Part shown: positions 27,198-35,609 of the stretch, piece after piece
Numbering within the stretch: the first letter of the stretch is position 1
How the letters are laid out: each line of letters starts with the position of its first letter
Notes under the pieces: model-generated
Database searches by the model: none
Told to the model about the DNA's origin: nothing
Seen by the model: the letters and a program-made list of their open reading frames with translations, nothing else
Position numbers and translations under genes: made by a program
Source of the DNA: Gammaproteobacteria bacterium
GTDB lineage: Bacteria > Pseudomonadota > Gammaproteobacteria > Arenicellales > UBA868
Assembly: GCA_022450155.1 (NCBI GenBank)
Contig: JAKUQR010000003.1
Coordinates: forward strand, 62,001 to 126,000
Direction of reading: 5' to 3'
DNA length: 64,000 nt

Positions 27198-28376
27198 ATG
27201 ACTGGAAACCGAAGCGGACGACATTTTCTACAGATTCCTGGACCGACCAATGTCCCGGAACGCGTACTGCGGGTTATTCAGCAGCCCACGATCGATCACC
27301 GTGGCCCACGTTTCCAGCAGCTGGTGCGTGATATTCTTGATCGCCTGCAGCTGATATTCAGAACAGACAGTCCGATTATTATTTTTCCATCGTCGGGTAC
27401 CGGTGCCTGGGAAGCCGCGCTGGTGAATACACTGTCGGCCGGGGATAAAGTACTGATGTATGAGACCGGACATTTCGCTTCGTTGTGGTACACGCTGGCT
27501 GAGCGATTGGGACTCGATCCTCAACTGATCGCAGGGAATTGGCGTACCGGTATAGACGCAGACGCCATCCAACGCATACTTGAGGAGGACAGCGGGCACA
27601 ACATCAAAGCTGTCTGTGTTGTGCACAATGAAACATCGACTGGTGTCACCTCCGATATTCAGGCGGTGCGGCACGCGATAGATTCGGCCGGGCACGCGGC
27701 GCTGCTGATGGTGGATACCATCTCCTCCCTGGCTTCGATCGATTACCGACACGATGAGTGGGGCGTCGATGTCACCGTTGCCGGTTCCCAGAAAGGTCTA
27801 ATGTTGCCGCCAGGGCTTGGTTTTAATGCCGTTAGCGAGAAGGCATTGTCTGTGACAGAAAAGGCAACTCTGCCACGATCATACTGGAGTTGGATGGAGG
27901 TCTTGGCGGCTAATCAGACTGGTTTTTTCCCGTATACCCCAGCGACCAACCTGCTCATGGGGCTACAGGAAGCAGTCGATATGTTGTTGGGAGAAGGGCT
28001 CGAGAACGTATTTTCTCGGCATATGAGATTCGGTGAGGCCACACGGCGTGCCGTACAGGCTTGGGGGCTGGAGCTGCTGTGTCTGAACCCGCTGGAATAC
28101 AGCAATTCTTTGACTGCAGTAATGATGCCTGAAACAATCAATGCGGATGATTTCCGGCGGGTAGTGCTGGAACGATTTGATATGTCGCTGGGCAACGGGC
28201 TGGGACAGCTTGCCGGTAACGTATTTCGAATTGGCCATCTCGGTGATTTTAATGATCTGATGCTGATGGCTACTTTGGCTGGCATCGAGATCACTTTGGA
28301 TGTAGCTGCCGTGCCTCACAAAAAGGGCGGTGTGCAGGCAGCAGTAGACTATATTGCAGCTCAGGTTCAGGGATAA
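27198..28376 (+). CDS. Class V aminotransferase (serine/alanine-glyoxylate type)
   Basis: 392 residues from the ATG at 27198, preceded by GAACGAGAG; an in-frame start at 27132 would add 22 non-family residues. The N-terminus FLQIPGPTNVPERVL is typical of serine-glyoxylate and alanine-glyoxylate aminotransferases. The PLP Lys is in AGSQKGLMLPPG. DTISSLASIDYRHDEWGVD precedes it. It leads the rightward operon, divergent from the YdiJ-like gene over about 100 bases. The amino donor could be serine, cysteate or a cysteine-derived compound; the sequence does not decide. Confidence 0.87.
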   Translation: MTGNRSGRHFLQIPGPTNVPERVLRVIQQPTIDHRGPRFQQLVRDILDRLQLIFRTDSPIIIFPSSGTGAWEAALVNTLSAGDKVLMYETGHFASLWYTLAERLGLDPQLIAGNWRTGIDADAIQRILEEDSGHNIKAVCVVHNETSTGVTSDIQAVRHAIDSAGHAALLMVDTISSLASIDYRHDEWGVDVTVAGSQKGLMLPPGLGFNAVSEKALSVTEKATLPRSYWSWMEVLAANQTGFFPYTPATNLLMGLQEAVDMLLGEGLENVFSRHMRFGEATRRAVQAWGLELLCLNPLEYSNSLTAVMMPETINADDFRRVVLERFDMSLGNGLGQLAGNVFRIGHLGDFNDLMLMATLAGIEITLDVAAVPHKKGGVQAAVDYIAAQVQG

Positions 28377-28423
28377 ATGTTAGCTGTTTGACGGTTGCTT
28401 AATTGAGAACGGGGGATGAAAGC

Positions 28424-29017
28424 ATGACCATCATCGAACAACGAGACCAGGCTGTAACCGAGACAGTGGGTCGGGTGCGTTTAATAGAACAGCAGCACGG
28501 GGTTAATTACGATGCGCTGGGCAAGATTCGGGATGAGCTTATCGATCTTACTCGGAATAAAGAAATGTTTCCCCGAAGTAGTTTTCCTATAACTGAGGAT
28601 GGTGGATCTGCGGTCTACCGAATTTCTGAAGATTCAGATCATCGTTATGCACTCTATGCATCTGTCGGTGCCGTGGGCAAATCAGTGCCGCCCCACAACC
28701 ACACGACCTGGGCCGTCATCGTGGGCGTCTATGGAGATGAACTGAACCGGTTCTATCAGCGAACTGATGATGCATCTACAGAGGGTTATGCGGAACTGGA
28801 AGAAACAGGGAGTTCTGTGGTTCACCACGGCAATGGCGTTGTTTTTCTACCGGACGATATTCATGCAATCTCTACTGATGATTCAGAACCCACAGTGCAT
28901 CTGCATATGTATGGACTCGCCTTGGATTACCTTCATGAAAGACTAGTATTTGATCAAGCAGGGAAAACGGTAAAAACCATGTCTATCCGAACCGATATCC
29001 AGACGCCGGTCGCTTGA
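28424..29017 (+). CDS. Cysteine dioxygenase-family cupin
   Basis: About 197 residues from the ATG at 28424, preceded by GGGGGAT; an upstream in-frame ATG adds seven residues. The three-His iron site of thiol dioxygenases is visible as His91 and His93 in PPHNHTTW and His148 in DDIHAIS. Such enzymes turn cysteine into cysteine sulfinate, or 3-mercaptopropionate into its sulfinate. Which one cannot be told here. Its position between an aminotransferase and a rhodanese gene supports a cysteine-sulfinate-like route ending in sulfite or sulfane sulfur. Confidence 0.8.
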   Translation: MTIIEQRDQAVTETVGRVRLIEQQHGVNYDALGKIRDELIDLTRNKEMFPRSSFPITEDGGSAVYRISEDSDHRYALYASVGAVGKSVPPHNHTTWAVIVGVYGDELNRFYQRTDDASTEGYAELEETGSSVVHHGNGVVFLPDDIHAISTDDSEPTVHLHMYGLALDYLHERLVFDQAGKTVKTMSIRTDIQTPVA

Positions 29018-29122
29018 CTGATTTGATCGTCGATATTCGTGTGTTCAACTCAACGCACGACTGGATCTGATTGGTCTGGGCCGGATCAATGACACGACTA
29101 TTGCATTATAGGAGTTGTTGAG

Positions 29123-30721
29123 ATGAGTTTTGTATCACCGAGTCAACTGAAAGAGCAGATTATCGAAGGTAAAGAGCTCGCCGTAGTGGATGTCAGAAGT
29201 GGGGGCGCTTTTGCCGGCGCCCACCTGCTTTACGCGATCTCGATTCCTTTGGCAAACCTTGAACTGGAGTTCCGGCATCTGATTCCTCGATTAGAAACAC
29301 CAATTGTGCTTTGTGACGATGCCAGTGGGCTGGTAGATATTGCCGTGGTACGTCTTACCGAATTCGGCTATACACAGGTGAATATTCTGGATGGTGGGAT
29401 AGAGGCATGGGAGAAAGGCGGTTACGAGATCTTCTCAGGTGTAAACGTACCCAGTAAGGCTTTTGGAGAATTTGTTGAACATAAATACGGCACGCCTCGC
29501 CTACCAGCCGAGGAGATAAAAGCCAAACTCGATGCCGGTGAAAATATTGTCATTCTGGATAGTCGGCCAATGAAAGAATTCACCAGCATGAGTATTCCGG
29601 GTGGGATTTGTTGTCCTGGTGCAGAGCTTGCTTACCGGATCAGCGATGCAGTCGATGATCCACAGACGCTTGTTGTGGTCAATTGTGCGGGTAGAACGCG
29701 CAGTATTATTGGGGCACAGTCACTGATTAATGCCGGTATACCGAATCCAGTTGTGGCACTGGAAAACGGTACCATGGGATGGCATCTGGCAGGTTATGGG
29801 TTAGACCATGGTCAGGTTCGACGCGCGCCAAACGTAACAAAAAATGGGCTCGAGCGTTCACGGAAGATGGCCGATACGGTGGCCAAGCGGTTTGGCGTTG
29901 AAAAGGTATCGAGTGCTGACCTGGAAAGATTTCGTACGCAAACAAGTGAGATTACCCTGTTTGTTCTGGATGTGCGTTCGCCAGAAGAATATATAGCTGG
30001 CCATCTTCCGGGTTCTCGATCAGCCCCCGGGGGGCAGCTGGTTCAGGCTACAGATGAGTATGTTGGTGTTCGACATGCCCGTCTGATACTGGTAGACGAT
30101 ACTGGTGTTCGTGCGACCATGACCGCATCCTGGCTGATTCAGATGGGGTGGGACAACGTCTATGTGCTGGACGGTGGGCTGACGCAATCTGGTCTTGAAG
30201 TAGGACCAGAACAAAGAGAAGTTTTGGGTCTAGGGAACCTGGATGTTCAGCTTGTTGAGGCTTCTGTGCTCAACGAATTAATCACGCAAGAAAACGCTGT
30301 CGTGATTGATTTGGCAGACAGCCTCGAATTCAGAGCAGGACATATACCCGGTGCTGTGCGGGCTTCACGCTCTGGGCTGGAAAATGTGTTAGGAAAACTG
30401 GCTGGCGATGACGTGACGGCTATACTGACATCAGCTGACGGTGTCCTGGCCAAGTTTGCTGCCGCTGAGGAGTCTCACAGAGACGACCTCACAGTGTATG
30501 TTTTGGACGGCGGTATTGATGCGTGGACAGCTGCGGGTTATGCCCTGGAATCGGGAGACGATCCGGCTGCGGGTGAACTGTCGGAGGACGTCTGGTATAG
30601 ACCTTATGAGCAGACCGATGCCATCGAAGAAGCGATGCATGCCTACCTGACCTGGGAAGTGGCTCTGGTTGAACAGATTGAGCGTGACGGTACAACACGT
30701 TTTCGTCGTTTTGACCCCTGA
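29123..30721 (+). CDS. Four-domain rhodanese-like sulfurtransferase
   Basis: A 532-residue cytoplasmic protein built of four rhodanese repeats, roughly residues 1-105, 120-230, 262-365 and 378-478, followed by a 50-residue tail. Only the second has a canonical active loop, CAGRTRS at 188-194. The first has Cys64 without the basic residues. The third has Asp325 where Cys is expected, and the fourth has Thr/Ser, so these are probably structural or regulatory. Rhodaneses move sulfane sulfur to cyanide, sulfite or thiols. Paired with the thiol dioxygenase it may handle sulfite or thiosulfate. It abuts the amidase gene with a TGATG overlap. Confidence 0.87.
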   Translation: MSFVSPSQLKEQIIEGKELAVVDVRSGGAFAGAHLLYAISIPLANLELEFRHLIPRLETPIVLCDDASGLVDIAVVRLTEFGYTQVNILDGGIEAWEKGGYEIFSGVNVPSKAFGEFVEHKYGTPRLPAEEIKAKLDAGENIVILDSRPMKEFTSMSIPGGICCPGAELAYRISDAVDDPQTLVVVNCAGRTRSIIGAQSLINAGIPNPVVALENGTMGWHLAGYGLDHGQVRRAPNVTKNGLERSRKMADTVAKRFGVEKVSSADLERFRTQTSEITLFVLDVRSPEEYIAGHLPGSRSAPGGQLVQATDEYVGVRHARLILVDDTGVRATMTASWLIQMGWDNVYVLDGGLTQSGLEVGPEQREVLGLGNLDVQLVEASVLNELITQENAVVIDLADSLEFRAGHIPGAVRASRSGLENVLGKLAGDDVTAILTSADGVLAKFAAAEESHRDDLTVYVLDGGIDAWTAAGYALESGDDPAAGELSEDVWYRPYEQTDAIEEAMHAYLTWEVALVEQIERDGTTRFRRFDP

Positions 30722-32067
30722 TGGATCTTCACAAACTCGGTACAGTTGAAATTCTCAGTGGGCTGCGGATCCGCAGCTTTTCGGTTGTTGAACTCGTACA
30801 GACTCTGTTGGAGCGCATCAGTGCACTCGATTATCTGCAGGCGTGGGTCTGTGTTGATCCTGAAGGCGTGGTAGAGCAGGCTCGTCAGAAACAGGCCGAA
30901 CTTGATGCAGGATCCAGTGCGCCGCTGATCGGTGTCCCGACCGGGGTTAAGGATATTTTCTACACCGCCGGTGTACCGACCACCGCTTGTTCCAAGGTTT
31001 ATGCGGATTTTGTTCCCAAGCACGATGCGACGACAGTGGCGCGTCTTCAGCAAGCAGGCGGGATTATGCTCGGCAAGACAGTCACCACCGAGTTTGCCTA
31101 TCGGGATCCGTCCCCAACCCGCAATCCCTGGAACACCGACCATACGCCTGGCGGTTCGAGCAGTGGCTCGGCCGCCGCAGTTGCGGCGATGATGTGCCCG
31201 ACCGCATTTGGCAGTCAGACCCGCGGTTCCGTGCTTAGGCCCGCTTCCTATAACGGTATCGTGGGCCTGAAACCGACTTTCGGGCGGGTGAGTCGATTCG
31301 GCGTCGTTCCCTTGAGTTGGTCTTTTGATCACGTCGGCTGGATGGCCAGGTCAGTTGAAGATGTGGCCCTGATGCTTCAGGTCATGGCCGGTCCGGACAA
31401 AAACGATCCAACCACTGTGCAGGACGAAGTACCGGATTACTGCGTGGGGTTGAAGAATCCGGATCCACCCCACGTGGGGGTACTGGAAGACTACTTTCTC
31501 GAAAATGCGGATGACGATGTACGTGCTCACACCCAGGAAGTCGTCGAACGTCTGGCGCGCGATGGCGCCAGAATCGAACATCTCGCACTGCCAGAAAGTT
31601 TTGAACGCGCGATGGCGGATCAACTGACCATCCTGACAGTGGAAGCTGCCAACTTTCATGAACCGCTGCTCAAAGAAAAGGCTGATCTTTATGGGCCCAA
31701 CATCCGGGAACTGGTAGAAACGGGTCTGGGTATCGATGCAGTGACCTATTCCCGGGCGTTGGAAAGCCGCCTTCAGTTAATTGCCGATGCCGAGGCATTG
31801 GCGAAGAAGGCACAGGTGCTGTTGACGCCGACCACACCAACGCCGGCACCAGGTGACCTTAGCGTGACTGGCAGTGCGATGTTTCAGGGCCCATGGACTT
31901 CTACTGGACTGCCTACCGTGACCGTTCCTTCGGGGCTTTCTCAATCCGGCCTACCGCTGGGAATACAGCTTATAGCGGCCAGACTGGAAGAGCCCAGATT
32001 GCTGAGTGCTGCCAGATGGTGTGAGCAGGTGCTTGGCAGGATGCCAGCGCCACCTCTGCAGATTTAG
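30721..32067 (+). CDS. Amidase-signature family hydrolase
   Basis: A 448-residue amidase of the Ser-cisSer-Lys class. The catalytic Lys is in GVPTGVKDIF near residue 80, and the signature GGSSSGSAAAVAAMM, with both Ser residues, is near 145-160. The start overlaps the rhodanese stop by one base, so the two are coupled. Related enzymes hydrolyse allophanate, aryl amides or N-acyl amines. In this operon it could release an amine or thiol-bearing amino acid from an amide, feeding the dioxygenase and aminotransferase. That role is inference. Confidence 0.85.
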   Translation: MDLHKLGTVEILSGLRIRSFSVVELVQTLLERISALDYLQAWVCVDPEGVVEQARQKQAELDAGSSAPLIGVPTGVKDIFYTAGVPTTACSKVYADFVPKHDATTVARLQQAGGIMLGKTVTTEFAYRDPSPTRNPWNTDHTPGGSSSGSAAAVAAMMCPTAFGSQTRGSVLRPASYNGIVGLKPTFGRVSRFGVVPLSWSFDHVGWMARSVEDVALMLQVMAGPDKNDPTTVQDEVPDYCVGLKNPDPPHVGVLEDYFLENADDDVRAHTQEVVERLARDGARIEHLALPESFERAMADQLTILTVEAANFHEPLLKEKADLYGPNIRELVETGLGIDAVTYSRALESRLQLIADAEALAKKAQVLLTPTTPTPAPGDLSVTGSAMFQGPWTSTGLPTVTVPSGLSQSGLPLGIQLIAARLEEPRLLSAARWCEQVLGRMPAPPLQI

Positions 32068-32083
32068 ATTCGCTCAGGCTTCG

Positions 32084-33316
32084 TCAGGGCTTTTCAGGCG
32101 GCTGTTCATTGGCGACGGTGACCCCGCTTTGGATCAATGTGCTGATTTCCTCATCAGTGTAGCCGACGTCGTGCAATATAGACCGAGTGTGTTCAGCGTA
32201 ACGCGAGGCCGGTTGTTTGGGCCCGCCGGGTGTCTGTGAGAATTTAACCGGCAAACCCAGCGTTCTGACCGGACCGGCGTCAGGATGGGACTGTGTGAGC
32301 ACCATCTCACGAGCCAGCGCTTGTGGGTCATCATGCATTTGTAAAATTGTGTTGATCGGACCTGCGGGTACACCCGCTTGCTCCAACAGATCCAGCCAGG
32401 CCTCGGTGGTTTTTGCGGACAACTTGTCGTTGAGATGCCGCTCCAGCAGCGTAAGATTTTCCATGCGTGCTTCGTTTGTACAGAAACGCGGGTCCTCAAG
32501 CATGTCGGGGTCGATAAGTTCCGCAAACCGTTTCCAGGTGGGCCCGTTGGCAGCCCCGACCGTTATCCATCCGTCTTCAGTCTGCAGTGCCTGATAGGGA
32601 GCGTTCAGCGGGTGTCCAGACCCCAGTGGTTCAGGCGCTCGGCCTGTTGCGAATGCAATCGCCGAATGCCAGTAAGTCTGGACAATACCTGCTTCGAACA
32701 GCGAAGTGTCCACCATTTGTCCTTCACCCGTGACTTCGCGGTGTCGAAGGGCGGCACAGATACCCATTGCGAGAAGAATGCCGGCGGTGATATCGGTCAG
32801 GGGTACGCCTGGCTTGACGGGACTTCTCCCTGGCCCCTCACCCGTGACACTCATGATGCCAGACATTCCCTGGGCGATGAGATCGAAACCGGCACGTTCC
32901 TTGTATGGGCCAGTTCGTCCAAATCCACTGATGGCGCCGTAGATGATTTGAGGGTTGAACTGACAAATTGTTTTGTAACCCAGGCCCAGTCGTTCGAGCA
33001 CACCGGGGCGAAAATTTTCCAGGATCACATCGGCATCCAGCAGCACTTTTTTTGCGACTTCAATGCCTTGTGGCGACTTCAGATTGAGGGGTAATGTTCG
33101 TTTGTTGCGATTCAAGATCATATAGGTGGCTGATACGCCGTTGATGGAATAGGGGTCGCTGGCGTTGCGTGCCTCGTCCGCTTCGAACGGCGCCCGTTCA
33201 ATCTTGATCACCTCAGCACCCATGTCAGCGAGCATCAACGCGCAGGTCGGGCCGGCCATCGCGTGGGTAAAATCAACGACACGAATGCCATTAAGAGGTC
33301 CATACCCTGTTTTCAT
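32084..33316 (-). CDS. CaiB/BaiF family (class III) CoA-transferase
   Basis: About 410 residues from the ATG at 33316, preceded by GGAGAGAAC; an upstream in-frame start at 33364 adds 16 residues of low likelihood. Landmarks are VDFTHAMAGPTCALMLADMG, VILENFRPGVLERLGLGY, AISGFGRTGPY and GFDLIAQGMSGIMSVTG. It lies downstream of a DMT transporter gene on the same strand, 44 bases away, as does its paralogue's neighbour region at 20-23 kb in a different arrangement. The acid substrate is unknown. It converges on the amidase gene. Confidence 0.88.
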   Translation of the reverse strand: MKTGYGPLNGIRVVDFTHAMAGPTCALMLADMGAEVIKIERAPFEADEARNASDPYSINGVSATYMILNRNKRTLPLNLKSPQGIEVAKKVLLDADVILENFRPGVLERLGLGYKTICQFNPQIIYGAISGFGRTGPYKERAGFDLIAQGMSGIMSVTGEGPGRSPVKPGVPLTDITAGILLAMGICAALRHREVTGEGQMVDTSLFEAGIVQTYWHSAIAFATGRAPEPLGSGHPLNAPYQALQTEDGWITVGAANGPTWKRFAELIDPDMLEDPRFCTNEARMENLTLLERHLNDKLSAKTTEAWLDLLEQAGVPAGPINTILQMHDDPQALAREMVLTQSHPDAGPVRTLGLPVKFSQTPGGPKQPASRYAEHTRSILHDVGYTDEEISTLIQSGVTVANEQPPEKP

Positions 33317-33360
33317 CAGTTCTCTCCGTGGATAACAACAAATCAATCGAATTGTCGGAC

Positions 33361-34281
33361 TCAATAGGTCTTTTCAAGGACCAGCACAACGATGCCGACG
33401 ATAAGCAACACGACGCCTACAATTTCCTTGCGACTGACTTTTTCTCGAAAAATAAGAACAGACGCAAGAAATGTAAACAGCAGTTCTATCTGGCCGAGTG
33501 CACGCACAAAAGCCGCGTTGGTTAGCGTAAAGGCGATGAACCAACAGATTGAGGCAATCCATCCAGCAAAACCAACAGTAGCGCAATGGCGCCAGTTGAT
33601 AAACGTGCGTGTAATCTGGCCGGGTTCCCGGTAGTACAACCAGGCGGACATCACGATACTCTGAAACACAGTTGCAATTGCGAGGGTATAGGCTGATTTT
33701 GCCAGTATCGAATCACCCTCCAGCGACAACAACGCACCCCGAAACAGTACGGCTGACAATCCGAGGAAGAATCCGCAGGCAAGCCCTATCATGGTAGATT
33801 TCTGGCGCAGTCCGGAAACCAGGCTCGCGACCGAGAGTTTAGATTTGCCGGCAGTCATGATCAGTACCCCGGCGGTTGCGACTACAACGGCGGAGGTGGC
33901 CAAACCAGATATCATTTCATGCAGAACAATAGCTTCGAGAACGACGACCTGTACGACTTCTGTTTTGGACAGTGCCGTGCCCACGGTAAAGTTGGAAAAT
34001 GAGAAAAGCCACATCAGCAAAAACGTGAAAGTAATCTGTGCAATGGATCCAGCGATAATCCAGGTCACGAACGTCGAACTCGGTGTCGGCAGGTCTAATC
34101 CAAATCCGAGCGTTAAAAGCGCAAGCCAGACCAGAGCAAAAGGGCAGGCGTAAAGGAAACGCACATAAGCCGCGCCCATGTCCGAGAGTTTCGATTTAAG
34201 GTGGCGTTGGACGGCCGAACGGACATTCTGGAAAAATGCGGCCGCGATCGTGACTGGAATCCAGAGTATTGTCACAGTCAT
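33361..34281 (-). CDS. EamA/DMT-family transporter
   Basis: A 306-residue inner-membrane protein with about ten helices in two EamA repeats (first near MGAAYVRFLYACPFA, second near AGWIASICWFIAF). It is cotranscribed with the following CoA-transferase gene. The second half ends with an EKVSRKEIVGVVLL segment typical of the family. Substrate unknown. The 121 bases upstream, before the reductase gene, hold nothing I can name. Confidence 0.82.
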   Translation of the reverse strand: MTVTILWIPVTIAAAFFQNVRSAVQRHLKSKLSDMGAAYVRFLYACPFALVWLALLTLGFGLDLPTPSSTFVTWIIAGSIAQITFTFLLMWLFSFSNFTVGTALSKTEVVQVVVLEAIVLHEMISGLATSAVVVATAGVLIMTAGKSKLSVASLVSGLRQKSTMIGLACGFFLGLSAVLFRGALLSLEGDSILAKSAYTLAIATVFQSIVMSAWLYYREPGQITRTFINWRHCATVGFAGWIASICWFIAFTLTNAAFVRALGQIELLFTFLASVLIFREKVSRKEIVGVVLLIVGIVVLVLEKTY

Positions 34282-34402
34282 AGTCCCAGTGTCAGCTGCC
34301 TGGTCACAACGGATCGAAGCATATGGATCATGGTCATCGGCTGAATTGAAAGATGAACCATGTTTGCGCTTCAGAGCAGGTAAGCAAAAAGCGGATCACG
34401 GA

Positions 34403-35356
34403 TCAGTGCGTCCGGCTGACTTCGAATCCCGCGGACTCGGGTTCGTCATCAATAATCTCTTCGGGAAAGCCCGGGGCAAGCAGTTTTTCACTACAGGCCT
34501 CTTCGAGTCGACGGACAATATTTGGTGACCATTCACGCGGACCATAGCGGTTCTGACCATCTTTGAAAATATCGAGCAGTAGAGGAGCAAGTTCTAGCGG
34601 TACGTTGGTTCGATCCGCAACGGCTTGAAACAGACTCATGTCCTTAACAACCAGGTCGAGTGTGAAATTTATATTTCGACTGCCATTGAGTATCACCTGG
34701 CTTTCGGTTTCGTGTACAAAGGAATTACCCGATGAGATTCGGATTGCGTCGTAGCTCGTACTCAGGTCGAGACCCGAACACTTTGCGGTCATCAAGGCTT
34801 CTCCCAGCGCAACAAGGTTTACGGATGCCAGGTAGTTTGTGATTACTTTGAGTAGGGATGCAGATCCCAGAGGGCCGGTGTGCAGGATCTGCCGTCCCAT
34901 CGCGCTGATGACAGGTAGGGCGCGGTCAAAAGTATCTCGATCGGTGCCGACGAAGATCGAGATATTTCCGGTCGCGGCGCGATGACATCCTCCAGAGACC
35001 GGGCAATCGATCGCTTCACCGCCGGCAGCCAGAACCTGCTTACCCAGGCGTTTCACTTCATGCTCGTCGGTGGTGCTCATTTCAGCCCAGATCTTGCCGT
35101 CCGCCATTTCGGACAGAATACCGTCTTGGTCTTCCATGACTGCAGCGCTTGCACTGGGGTTCGGCAGACAGGTGATTACCATGTCAGTTTGTCTGGTCAT
35201 CTCTGCAGGAGACTCAGCCCACTGCGCTCCTCGATCAATAAAGGGCGTCGCCACCTGTTGGTCAAGGTCTCTGACCATCAGATCGAAACCGTTGCGCTGC
35301 AAACTGCCGGCAAGTTTTCCACCGACGTTGCCAAGGCCAATAAATCCGATTCGCAT
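34403..35356 (-). CDS. NAD(P)-dependent oxidoreductase, 3-hydroxyisobutyrate dehydrogenase family
   Basis: About 317 residues from the ATG at 35356, with GGAGAAC upstream; a longer in-frame extension to 35503 has no family character. The Rossmann motif GFIGLGNVGGKLA is N-terminal, the substrate loop CPVSGGCHRAATGNI is canonical, and the catalytic Lys is in ASLLKVITNY. Family members include sulfolactaldehyde reductase and 3-hydroxyisobutyrate dehydrogenase. It is divergent from the sauS-like gene across 253 bases. A role with a sulfonated aldehyde is attractive but inferred from neighbourhood only. Confidence 0.85.
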   Translation of the reverse strand: MRIGFIGLGNVGGKLAGSLQRNGFDLMVRDLDQQVATPFIDRGAQWAESPAEMTRQTDMVITCLPNPSASAAVMEDQDGILSEMADGKIWAEMSTTDEHEVKRLGKQVLAAGGEAIDCPVSGGCHRAATGNISIFVGTDRDTFDRALPVISAMGRQILHTGPLGSASLLKVITNYLASVNLVALGEALMTAKCSGLDLSTSYDAIRISSGNSFVHETESQVILNGSRNINFTLDLVVKDMSLFQAVADRTNVPLELAPLLLDIFKDGQNRYGPREWSPNIVRRLEEACSEKLLAPGFPEEIIDDEPESAGFEVSRTH

Positions 35357-35455
35357 CTTGTTCTCCAGTGCTGGTGGACTCTTGTGTGGTGACATCAGGT
35401 GGAGCATATGATGGGTTCGAAGGGCGACAATGGCAAGCTGAACACCAGACCCTGC

Positions 35456-35481
35456 CATACTCCTGAACAAAGGGGAGTATG
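35456..35481. promoter_or_regulatory. Inverted repeat between reductase and sauS-like genes, possible operator
   Basis: CATACTCC at 35456-35463 and GGAGTATG at 35474-35481 form a perfect 8+8 dyad with a ten-base centre. It sits in the divergent intergenic region about 100 bases before the reductase start and 130 before the sauS-like start. No T-run follows, so an operator is likelier than a terminator. Confidence 0.4.
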
Positions 35482-35609
35482 AGCGAAACGGCTGGATCTT
35501 CATCGGCGATGGTTGGCGTTAGAATGAGCACAGGCCAGCGCGTGGGTATCGACTGGTTCCAATCCCGACACCCACCGGTTCAGCAAGAAGCGTCAAGAAG
35601 AATCAGGTT

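Noticed and set aside
30643-31332. 229-codon antisense frame over the rhodanese/amidase junction
   Set aside because: Runs across two well-supported sense genes and has no recognisable motif.
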